From NCBI RefSeq assembly GCF_902833045.1, contig NZ_CADFDU010000011.1, positions 1 to 64,000 on the forward strand: DNA of 64,000 bases. Reading direction: 5' to 3'. Source of the stretch: Burkholderia sp. BCC0322. Its GTDB lineage: Bacteria > Pseudomonadota > Gammaproteobacteria > Burkholderiales > Burkholderiaceae. Of this stretch, positions 45,385 to 53,344 are shown piece by piece. Below the pieces are notes generated by a model. The model was not told the DNA's origin. It saw only the letters and a program-made list of their open reading frames with translations, and did not search any database. Each line of letters begins with the position of its first letter. The first letter of the stretch is position 1. The translations under genes and the position numbers were made by a program.

Positions 45385-46954
45385 TGAAGTCGTCGATCTG
45401 TCGCGTCTGCAGTTCGGCATCACGGCGCTCTACCACTTCCTGTTCGTGCCGCTGACGCTCGGCCTGTCCTGGCTGCTCGTCATCATGGAAGCTGTTTACG
45501 TGATGACCGGCAAACAGGTCTACAAGGACATGACCCAGTTCTGGGGCAAGCTGTTCGGCATCAACTTCGCGATGGGCGTGACCACCGGCATCACGCTCGA
45601 ATTCCAGTTCGGCACGAACTGGTCGTACTACTCGCACTATGTCGGCGACATCTTCGGCGTGCCGCTCGCGGTCGAAGGCCTGATGGCGTTCTTCCTCGAA
45701 TCGACATTCGTCGGCCTGTTCTTCTTCGGCTGGAACCGCCTGTCGAAGGTCAAGCACCTGATGGTCACGTTCCTGGTCGCGCTCGGCTCGAACCTGTCCG
45801 CGCTGTGGATCCTCGTCGCGAACGGCTGGATGAACAACCCGGTCGGCGCCGAGTTCAACTATCAGACGATGCGCATGGAGTTGACGAACCTGTTCGACGT
45901 GCTGTTCAACCCGGTCGCACAGGTGAAATTCGTGCACACGGTGTCGGCCGGCTACGTGACGGCTGCGATGTTCGTGCTCGGCATCTCGTCGTGGTACCTG
46001 CTGAAAAAGCGCGACACCGATTTCGCGCTGCGCTCGTTCGCGGTCGCGGCCGGCTTCGGCCTCGCGTCGACGCTTTGCGTGATCGTGCTCGGCGACGAGT
46101 CGGGCTACACGACCGGCGAAGTGCAGAAGATGAAGCTCGCCGCGATCGAGTCCGAATGGGAAACGCAGCCGGCGCCCGCCTCGTTCACGCTGATCGGCCT
46201 TCCGAACCAGGAAGAACAGCGTACCGACTACGCGATCAGGATTCCGTACGCGCTCGGCCTGATCGCGACGCGCTCGGTCGACGAACCCGTGGTCGGCCTG
46301 CGCGAACTCGCGAAGCACAGCGAGGAGCACATCCAGAGCGGGATGATCGCGTACGGCGCGCTGCAGAAGATGAAGGAAGGCGACACGAGCGCGGCCACGC
46401 GCGAACTGTTCGACCAGCACAAGCAGTATCTCGGCTACGGGCTGATGCTCAAGCAGTTCACGCCGAACGTGGTCGATGCGACGCCCGAGCAGATCAAGGC
46501 CGCCGCCATGAAGACGATCCCGCCGGTCGCGCCCGTGTTCTTCTCGTTCCGGATCATGGTGTTCCTCGGTTTCCTGTTCCTCGCGACCTTCGTCGCCGCG
46601 TTCTGGTTCTGCGCGCGCCGCCAGCTGCTGCAGGACAACCGCCGCTGGTTCCTGCGCTATGCGGTGTGGGCGATTCCGCTGCCGTGGCTCGCCGCGGAAT
46701 TCGGCTGGGTCGTCGCCGAGCTCGGCCGCCAGCCCTGGACGATCGCGGGCATCCTGCCGACGCATCTGTCCGCGTCGAGCCTGACGCCCACGGACCTGTA
46801 CCTGAGCCTCGCCGGTTTCATCGCGTTCTACACGGTGCTGTTCGTCATCGAGATCAAACTGATGTTCAAGTACGCGCGCCTCGGCCCGTCGTCGCTGCAT
46901 ACCGGCCGTTATCACCACGAAATCGCGGCCGCCAGCGAGCGCGCCCCGGCGTGA
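45374..46954 (+). CDS. cydA: Cytochrome bd ubiquinol oxidase subunit I
   Basis: Quinol-oxidising, haem-binding subunit of the high-affinity oxygen reductase. It has 526 residues and about nine membrane segments. Seen: the His19-type ligand region [16 protein letters not shown], the Q-loop (~250-380), and the diagnostic GRQPW motif in [12 protein letters not shown]. The ATG at 45374 lies inside cydP. Operon order is cydP-cydA-cydB-cydX. Confidence 0.97.
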   Translation: MISSEVVDLSRLQFGITALYHFLFVPLTLGLSWLLVIMEAVYVMTGKQVYKDMTQFWGKLFGINFAMGVTTGITLEFQFGTNWSYYSHYVGDIFGVPLAVEGLMAFFLESTFVGLFFFGWNRLSKVKHLMVTFLVALGSNLSALWILVANGWMNNPVGAEFNYQTMRMELTNLFDVLFNPVAQVKFVHTVSAGYVTAAMFVLGISSWYLLKKRDTDFALRSFAVAAGFGLASTLCVIVLGDESGYTTGEVQKMKLAAIESEWETQPAPASFTLIGLPNQEEQRTDYAIRIPYALGLIATRSVDEPVVGLRELAKHSEEHIQSGMIAYGALQKMKEGDTSAATRELFDQHKQYLGYGLMLKQFTPNVVDATPEQIKAAAMKTIPPVAPVFFSFRIMVFLGFLFLATFVAAFWFCARRQLLQDNRRWFLRYAVWAIPLPWLAAEFGWVVAELGRQPWTIAGILPTHLSASSLTPTDLYLSLAGFIAFYTVLFVIEIKLMFKYARLGPSSLHTGRYHHEIAAASERAPA

Positions 46955-46985
46955 GCACGCACCTCAAACCGAACAAGGAATCGCT

Positions 46986-48122
46986 ATGGACTATGCAACT
47001 CTCAAGCTGATCTGGTGGCTGCTCGTCGGCGTGCTGCTGATCGGCTTCGCCGTCACCGACGGCTTCGACATGGGCGCGACCGCGCTGCTGCCGTTCCTCG
47101 GCAAGACCGACGAGGAACGCCGCATCATCGTCAACACCGTCGGCGCGACGTGGGAAGGCAACCAGGTATGGCTGATCACGGCCGGCGGCGCGATGTTCGC
47201 GGCCTGGCCGCTCGTCTACGCGGCGTCGTTCTCCGGCTTCTACTTCGCGATGCTGCTCGTGCTGTTCGCGTTGTTCTTCCGGCCGGTGGGCTTCGACTAC
47301 CGCAGCAAGCGGCCTGACCCGCGCTGGCGCGCGGGCTGGGACTGGGGCCTGTTCGTCGGCGGCTTCGTGCCGGCGCTCGTGTTCGGCGTCGCGTTCGGCA
47401 ACCTGCTGCAAGGCGTGCCGTTCAAGTTCGACAGCGACCTGCGCGTGACCTACTACGGCGGCTTCTGGGCGCTGCTGAACCCGTTCGCGCTGCTGTGCGG
47501 GCTCGTCAGCCTCACGATGCTCGTCGCGCACGGCGCGGCCTTCATCAAGATGAAGACGGAAGGCGTGATCGCACGCCGTGCATCGATCGCATTGCGGGCG
47601 GCGTCGTTCCTCGCGGTCGTGCTGTTCGTACTGGCCGGCGTGTTGGTCGCGTCGACTATCGGCGGCTTCCACATCACGCACGCCGCGCCGACCGATACGG
47701 TCGCGAACCCGCTGCTCAAGGACGTCGCTGCCGGCTCGGGCCTGTGGCTCGCGAACTACGGCGAGTATCCGTGGATGATCGCGGCGCCCGTCGTCGGAAT
47801 CGCGGGCGGCCTGTTCGCGCTGCTGCTCGCCGGCTCGAAGCAGGAAAAGACGGCGTTCTTCTGCACGGGCCTGATGATCGTCGGCGTGATCCTGACAGCC
47901 GGCTTCTCGATGTTCCCGTTCATCATGCCGTCGTCGCTCGACCCGCGCAGCAGCCTGACCGTGTGGGATTCGACATCGAGCCACATGACGCTGCAGGTGA
48001 TGCTGTTCGCGGTGATCGTGTTCCTGCCGCTCATCCTGCTCTATACGAGCTGGGTGTATCGCGTGATGCGCGGCAAGGTCACGCGCGAAGTGCTCGAAGA
48101 GAACAAGCATTCGATGTATTGA
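46986..48122 (+). CDS. cydB: Cytochrome bd ubiquinol oxidase subunit II
   Basis: Structural partner of CydA, 378 residues, eight or nine membrane helices. The family N-terminus ([25 protein letters not shown]) and [12 protein letters not shown] are intact. It starts 31 bases after cydA and is followed after 60 bases by cydX. Confidence 0.97.
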   Translation: MDYATLKLIWWLLVGVLLIGFAVTDGFDMGATALLPFLGKTDEERRIIVNTVGATWEGNQVWLITAGGAMFAAWPLVYAASFSGFYFAMLLVLFALFFRPVGFDYRSKRPDPRWRAGWDWGLFVGGFVPALVFGVAFGNLLQGVPFKFDSDLRVTYYGGFWALLNPFALLCGLVSLTMLVAHGAAFIKMKTEGVIARRASIALRAASFLAVVLFVLAGVLVASTIGGFHITHAAPTDTVANPLLKDVAAGSGLWLANYGEYPWMIAAPVVGIAGGLFALLLAGSKQEKTAFFCTGLMIVGVILTAGFSMFPFIMPSSLDPRSSLTVWDSTSSHMTLQVMLFAVIVFLPLILLYTSWVYRVMRGKVTREVLEENKHSMY

Positions 48123-48182
48123 TGCTTTGAACCGGGCCGGGGCGCACGCACCCTCGCCCACCGTTTCGCAAGGAGTCGGATC

Positions 48183-48305
48183 ATGTGGTATTTCAGCTGG
48201 ATTCTCGGTATCGGCGTCGCGCTGTCGTTCGGCATCGTCAATGCGATGTGGCTCGAAGCGCGGCAGAAGACGCAGGAAGCGCCCGTGCGGGCGCGCCGCG
48301 ACTGA
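48183..48305 (+). CDS. cydX: Cytochrome bd oxidase small subunit CydX
   Basis: 40-residue single-helix subunit needed for stable cytochrome bd. It opens MWYFSWILGIGVALSFGIVN, which is characteristic of CydX, followed by a short charged tail ending RARRD. AAGGAGT lies upstream of the ATG. It is the last gene of the operon before the terminator. Confidence 0.95.
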   Translation: MWYFSWILGIGVALSFGIVNAMWLEARQKTQEAPVRARRD

Positions 48306-48348
48306 CGTACGACGCGTGCGGCGGATCGCACCGCCGCTGTCCGGACAG

Positions 48349-48375
48349 AACCTCGCTTCGCGCGAGGTTTTTTTT
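48349..48375 (+). terminator. Rho-independent terminator of the cyd operon
   Basis: 8-bp stem AACCTCGC/GCGAGGTT with a TTCGC loop and an eight-U run. Confidence 0.93.
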
Positions 48376-48430
48376 CGTTCCGGCCGCGCTGACAGGCCCG
48401 GCACGCCGATGCCAATTTAGCGCCAGATTG

Positions 48431-48449
48431 ATACCACTTGAATACCAAT
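48431..48449 (+). promoter_or_regulatory. Possible GntR-regulator half-sites upstream of hexosaminidase
   Basis: Two ATACCA half-sites (48431-48436 and 48442-48447) in direct orientation 11 bp apart. The same half-site forms the palindromic operator of the nag operon at 58952-58977. They overlap the predicted -35 region. Confidence 0.35.
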
Positions 48450-48466
48450 AAAAGGTTTCATAAGAT
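48438..48466 (+). promoter_or_regulatory. Possible promoter of the hexosaminidase gene
   Basis: TTGAAT (48438-48443), 17-bp spacer, TAAGAT (48461-48466). If used it gives an untranslated leader of nearly 390 nt. Confidence 0.4.
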
Positions 48467-48859
48467 CTTTGGACACGGCCGCTGACAGGCCGAATCCATC
48501 TGGTGGGGGAGACATGCGAATTCCGTATGTGGCGCGCGCCTGCGCGCCATGTCGTCATCCGTGGGAGGCCGCGCCCGCCGTCGACGGCGGGCGCGGCCGG
48601 TCGAGCGCAACCGGCTGCGGCTGCCACGCCGCCGCGGCAGTTGCCGCGCGCCACCGATGAGCACGCGTACGCCGCCCCGCCGGTCCGATCGGCACGCCTG
48701 CCCGCCCCCCGTTCCGTAACGCACGCCCCGCGTGCCGAATGTGCGCGGTGCGGCCGCATCGCCCCGCGTGCTGTATCTCCCGCAGCTCCATTGAAAGACC
48801 CGAACGCAGCGACGTCGCTCCACGACGCCGCCACGCCCCCTTTTTTCTCAGGAGTTCGA
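48467..48859 (+). other. Long GC-rich leader with large hairpins
   Basis: No gene is supported. It contains an 8-bp stem TGGCGCGC/GCGCGCCA (48530-48549) and a perfect 32-bp palindrome centred on TCGA (48567-48598). Both may be RNA structures in the leader of the downstream gene. The downstream frame remains open here, but the protein it would add has no family features and would bury the signal peptide. Confidence 0.5.
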
Positions 48860-51343
48860 ATGAAGCGCACCTTGCCATCCCTGTTTGCCGGCCTGTTGAT
48901 CGCGGCGCTGTCGCCGGTCGCGATCGGCGCCCAGCTGGCGTCGACCGCCGCTGTCGCGACCGCGGGCGCCGCACCATCGGCCGCGCAACCGGCCGATCTC
49001 GCGGCGCGGCTGTCGAACGGCCTCGCGCTGCGCGTCGCCGTCGACAACAATCACGCGGCCGCGGCCGGAGTGCCGTGCGCCGATCTCGGCGCCGACGGCG
49101 CGGCCTGCGCGACGGGCCGCCTGATCCTGCAGAACCGCGGCCACCAGGCGATCGCCGACGGCGGCTGGAAGCTCTACCTGCACAGCATCCGCCGCCTGCT
49201 GCGGATCGACCGCCCCGGCTTCGCGCTGCGGCGGCTCACGGGCGATCTGTACGAACTGACGCCGCAGCCGGGCTCGGTGCGGCTTGCGCCCGGCGAGCGC
49301 ATCGAGCTGCCGTTCGTCGCCGAATACTGGCTGCTGCGCTACAGCGACGTGATCCCGCGCCCGTACGTGGTCGTCGATGGCGCGCCGCCCGCGGTGCTCC
49401 GCTACAACGACACCGACGACGAGCTGCGCTACGTCGAATCGCTGCCGGCCGACGCGCAGAACAACTCGACCGGCAATGCGCCGCCCGTGGCCGCGCGGCC
49501 CGATGCGAGCCGCGCGCTGCCGAGCGTGAAGCGCGAGCAGCCGCTGCCCGGCACGCTCGACCTGCGCGGCGTCGAGCTCGCGCTACCCGATCTACCGGAC
49601 GCACAGGTCGCGGCGCTGCGCGAACGCGCGACGACACTCGGGCTCGACGGCGCGCGCGTGCCGGTGCGTGGCGCCGTCGCGCCGCGCCGGCTGCCGGCCG
49701 ACATCGCGACGCCGGGCGGCTATCGGCTCGCAATCGGGCCGCGCGGCGTGCTGATCGAAGGCTACGATCGCGCCGGCCTCTACTACGGCGTGCAGACGCT
49801 CTACTCGCTCGCACCCGCCGGCGGCGGCCCTATCCCGGCGATGCGGGTCGAGGATGCGCCGCGCTTCACGCATCGCGGGATGCACGTCGATCTCGCGCGC
49901 AACTTCAAGCACCCGGCCACGCTGCGCCGCCTGATCGACCAGATGAGCGCGTACAAGCTCAATCGCCTGCACCTGCATCTGTCCGACGACGAGGGCTGGC
50001 GCATCGAGATTCCCGGCCTGCCCGAACTGACCGAGATCGGGGGACGCCGCTGCCACGACCCGAGCGAGACGCGCTGCCTGCTGCCGCAGCTCGGCTCCGG
50101 CCCGGACAACCGCTCGGGCGGCGGCTACCTGACGCGTGACGACTACGTGTCGCTGGTGCGCTACGCGGCCGCGCATTTCGTCGAGATCATCCCCGAGATC
50201 GACATGCCCGCGCATGCGCGCGCGGCCGTCGTGACGATGGAGGCACGTTACAAGCGGCTGCATGCAGCCGGCCGCGAGCAGGAAGCGAACGCATACCGGT
50301 TGCTCGATCCGCAGGACGCGTCGAACCTGACGACGGTGCAGTTCTACGACCGGCGCAGCGACCTGAACCCCTGCGTGCCGGGCGCGCTCAATTTCGCATC
50401 GAAGGTGATCCGCGAGATCGCCGCGATGCATGCCGACGCGCAGGCGCCGCTGCACATCTGGCACTACGGCGGCGACGAGGCGAAGAACATCTTCCTCGGC
50501 GCGGGTTTCCAGCCGCTGAACGGCACCGATCCGAACAAGGGGCGCATCGATCTCGCCGCGCAGGACAAGCCGTGGGCGCGTTCGCCCGCGTGCACGGCGC
50601 TGCTCCAGCGCGGCGAGATCAAGTCGATCGACGAGTTGCCGACGCGTTTCGCGCAACAGGTAAGCGCGGCGGTCAACGCGAACGGGATCGACACGATGGC
50701 CGCGTGGCAGGACGGCATCAAGCATGCCAACGGGCCGCAGGACTTCGGCACGCGCCACGTGATGGTGTCGCTGTGGGACACGATCTTCTGGGGCGCATCG
50801 GATAGCGCACGCGACCTGAGCGGCAAGGGCTACCTGACGGTACTGGCACTGCCCGACTACCTGTACTTCGACTTCCCGTACACGCTCAACCCGCGCGAGC
50901 GCGGCTACTACTGGGGCTCGCACGCGACGGACGAGTACAAGGTGTTCTCGCTCGCGCCAGAGAACCTGCCGCAGAACGCCGAAGTCATGGGCGACCGTGA
51001 CGGCAACGCGTTCGAGGTCACGGGCACGGGCCCCGCGCCACGCATCGAAGGCATGCAGGGGCAGGCGTGGGGCGAGGTGATGCGCAACGACACCTTCCTC
51101 GAGTACATGGCCTATCCGAGGCTGCTCGCGCTGGCCGAGCGCGCATGGCACCGGGCCGACTGGGAGCTGCCGTATGCGGCCGGCGTGCGCTTCAAGCGCG
51201 GCGACACGCATCACGTCGACGTCGCCGCGCTGCAGCGCGACTGGGCCGGCTTCGCGACGCTGCTCGCGCAACGCGAATTGCCGAAGCTCGACCGGGCCGG
51301 CGTCGGCTACCGGAAGCCGACCTTCACGCTGACGACTCCGTGA
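48860..51343 (+). CDS. Exported beta-N-acetylhexosaminidase (chitobiase), GH20
   Basis: Releases terminal GlcNAc from chitobiose and related glycans outside the cytoplasm. It has 827 residues: signal peptide (LPSLFAGLLIAALSPVAIGA), N-terminal carbohydrate-binding CHB_HEX domain (~40-190), GH20b domain (~230-330), GH20 barrel with MHVDLARNF, LHLHLSDDEGWRIEI and the catalytic Asp-Glu in HYGGDEAKN near residue 540, and a C-terminal CHB_HEX_C. GGAG is 8 bases before the ATG at 48860. It faces the nag operon, which would take up its product. Confidence 0.95.
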   Translation: MKRTLPSLFAGLLIAALSPVAIGAQLASTAAVATAGAAPSAAQPADLAARLSNGLALRVAVDNNHAAAAGVPCADLGADGAACATGRLILQNRGHQAIADGGWKLYLHSIRRLLRIDRPGFALRRLTGDLYELTPQPGSVRLAPGERIELPFVAEYWLLRYSDVIPRPYVVVDGAPPAVLRYNDTDDELRYVESLPADAQNNSTGNAPPVAARPDASRALPSVKREQPLPGTLDLRGVELALPDLPDAQVAALRERATTLGLDGARVPVRGAVAPRRLPADIATPGGYRLAIGPRGVLIEGYDRAGLYYGVQTLYSLAPAGGGPIPAMRVEDAPRFTHRGMHVDLARNFKHPATLRRLIDQMSAYKLNRLHLHLSDDEGWRIEIPGLPELTEIGGRRCHDPSETRCLLPQLGSGPDNRSGGGYLTRDDYVSLVRYAAAHFVEIIPEIDMPAHARAAVVTMEARYKRLHAAGREQEANAYRLLDPQDASNLTTVQFYDRRSDLNPCVPGALNFASKVIREIAAMHADAQAPLHIWHYGGDEAKNIFLGAGFQPLNGTDPNKGRIDLAAQDKPWARSPACTALLQRGEIKSIDELPTRFAQQVSAAVNANGIDTMAAWQDGIKHANGPQDFGTRHVMVSLWDTIFWGASDSARDLSGKGYLTVLALPDYLYFDFPYTLNPRERGYYWGSHATDEYKVFSLAPENLPQNAEVMGDRDGNAFEVTGTGPAPRIEGMQGQAWGEVMRNDTFLEYMAYPRLLALAERAWHRADWELPYAAGVRFKRGDTHHVDVAALQRDWAGFATLLAQRELPKLDRAGVGYRKPTFTLTTP

Positions 51344-51407
51344 TCCACTGAGCGACCAGGCGATGCGCGATGCTGGCGGGCGCATCGCACCTTCATCCGC
51401 ACCAAGC

Positions 51408-51446
51408 AAAAACGGCTTGCGACGCATCGCAAGCCGTTTTCGTTTT
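51408..51446. terminator. Bidirectional terminator between hexosaminidase and nagE
   Basis: Perfect 14-bp stem AAAACGGCTTGCGA/TCGCAAGCCGTTTT (51409-51440) with a CGCA loop and A/T tracts on both sides. Confidence 0.93.
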
Positions 51447-51493
51447 GCCGGCCGGCCCGAACCCGCATCGCGGATCAGGCCGGCTTCATCGCA

Positions 51494-53257
51494 TCAGGCC
51501 GGTTGTGCAGCCGCCCCGCTGCCCGACGGCGGCAGGCGCGCGCCGAGCTGTTCGGCATAGCGTGCCGCCGCGTTGCCGCAGACGATGTGGAACGTGTCGA
51601 GCGACACCCACGCGACGTCGAGTGCACCGAGACGATCACGATCGACCGCCGACGGATCGCGCACGACCACCCGCAGGCGCGTGGTCGCGACCGCATCGAG
51701 CGACGCGACGTTGGTCGCGCCGCCGAACACCGCGAGCCAGCGCGTCGGCTCCGGATCGAGCGGGCCGGCGGCCGCGCCGGTGACGGGCTGCGCCGCGGCA
51801 GCCGTCGCCGTCGATGCCGCGCCCGCCGCGCCGCTACCGATGGCGGCACGCATCTCGTCGGCAATGATGTCGGCCTCGGGCCCGATGATCACCTGCACGC
51901 TGTTGCCGCCGCGCTTGAGCACGCCGCGCGCGCCGATCGACTTCAGTTCCGGCTCCGAAACCTTTTCCGGATCGACGACGGTCAGGCGCAGACGCGTCGT
52001 GCATGCGTCGACGACCGACAGGTTGCCTGCCCCGCCGAGTGCGGCGATGTAGCGCTGCGCACGCGGCGCAGCCGCGGCGGCGCCCGCAGCCGGTGCGACG
52101 AAGCCGCCCGATGCATACGATTCGACTGCCGAATCGGCCGATGCCGGCTCACGGCCCGGCGTGGCCATGTTGAACTTGCGGATGAAGAAGCGGAACAGTC
52201 CGTAGTACGCGGCGCCGTACGCGATGCCGAGCGGAATCGCGATCCAGCCCTTCGTCGACAGCCCGTAGTTCAGGATGTAGTCGATCGCGCCGGCCGAGAA
52301 CGTGAAGCCGAGCTTTACGCCGAGGATCTGGCAGATCGCGAGCGACAGCCCCGTCAGCACCGCGTGGATCACGTACAGCACCGGTGCGAGGAACATGAAG
52401 CTGAATTCGATCGGCTCGGTCACGCCGGTCAGGAACGACGTGAGCGCCATCGAGAACAGCAGGCCGCCGACCATCGCGCGACGTTCCTTCGGCGCTTCGT
52501 GCAGCATCGCCAGGCACGCGGCCGGCAGGCCGAACATCATGATCGGGAAGAAGCCCGCCATGAAGGTGCCCGCGGTCGGGTCGCCCGCGAAAAAGCGGTG
52601 CAGGTCGCCGTGCACGATCTCGCCGCCGGCGGGCGGCGTGAAGTTGCCGAACACGAACCATGCGAGCGAGTTGATGATGTGGTGCAGGCCCGTGACGAGC
52701 AGCAGGCGGTTCAGGAAGCCGAACACGAACGCACCGATCGCGCCCGCCGTCGTCAGCCACTGGCCGGCCGCGTCGATCGCATGCTGGACCGGCTGCCAGA
52801 CATACCCGAACACGATGCCGAGCACCACGCAGGCCAGCCCCGTGATGATCGGCACGAACCGTTTGCCGCCGAAGAACGCGAGGTAGTCCGGCAGCTTGAT
52901 GTCCTTGTAGCGGTTGTACAGCAGGCCCGCAACGACACCCGCGATGATCCCTGACAGCACGCCCATGTTCAGCTTGGGATCGATGTCCTTCATGATCGCG
53001 GTTTCGATCAGGTAGCCGATCGCGCCCGCGAGCGCCGCCACGCCGTTGTTGTCCTTCGCGAACCCGACCGCCACGCCGATCGCGAACAGCAGCGGCAGGT
53101 TGTCGAAGATCGCACCGCCGGCGTCGGCGATCATCTTGATGTTGAACACGTCAGGCTGACCGAGTCGCAGCAGGATGCCGGCAACCGGCAATACCGCGAT
53201 CGGCAGCATCAGCGCCCGGCCCAGGCCCTGTATTTTCAGAAACGGATTCCCGTTCAT
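51494..53257 (-). CDS. nagE: PTS N-acetylglucosamine permease, IIC-IIB plus a degenerate second IIB
   Basis: Transports and phosphorylates GlcNAc. It has 587 residues: IIC membrane domain ~1-365 (VTGLHHIINSLAWFVFG, LTGVTEPIEFSFMFLAP), an Ala/Pro linker, and a IIB domain ~398-475 with phospho-Cys419 in VVDACTTRLRL. A second IIB-like domain covers ~503-575; the active Cys is replaced by Ala524 (DAVATTRLRV). E. coli NagE ends in IIA instead; here IIA is on the separate EI fusion encoded upstream. It is the last gene of the nag operon. Confidence 0.94.
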   Translation of the reverse strand: MNGNPFLKIQGLGRALMLPIAVLPVAGILLRLGQPDVFNIKMIADAGGAIFDNLPLLFAIGVAVGFAKDNNGVAALAGAIGYLIETAIMKDIDPKLNMGVLSGIIAGVVAGLLYNRYKDIKLPDYLAFFGGKRFVPIITGLACVVLGIVFGYVWQPVQHAIDAAGQWLTTAGAIGAFVFGFLNRLLLVTGLHHIINSLAWFVFGNFTPPAGGEIVHGDLHRFFAGDPTAGTFMAGFFPIMMFGLPAACLAMLHEAPKERRAMVGGLLFSMALTSFLTGVTEPIEFSFMFLAPVLYVIHAVLTGLSLAICQILGVKLGFTFSAGAIDYILNYGLSTKGWIAIPLGIAYGAAYYGLFRFFIRKFNMATPGREPASADSAVESYASGGFVAPAAGAAAAAPRAQRYIAALGGAGNLSVVDACTTRLRLTVVDPEKVSEPELKSIGARGVLKRGGNSVQVIIGPEADIIADEMRAAIGSGAAGAASTATAAAAQPVTGAAAGPLDPEPTRWLAVFGGATNVASLDAVATTRLRVVVRDPSAVDRDRLGALDVAWVSLDTFHIVCGNAAARYAEQLGARLPPSGSGAAAQPA

Positions 53258-53344
53258 TCAGTCCTCCAATCCTTGTCTCGTCGTTAAGCGTCGTTGACCT
53301 AATTGCTTTCGTAGTAAAACGGGTCGCGAGCCTGCCCTCGACGT

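Noticed and set aside
48503-48859. 119-codon N-terminal extension of the hexosaminidase
   Set aside because: Would place the clear signal peptide in the middle of the protein and covers palindromes; the ATG at 48860 has a proper ribosome site.
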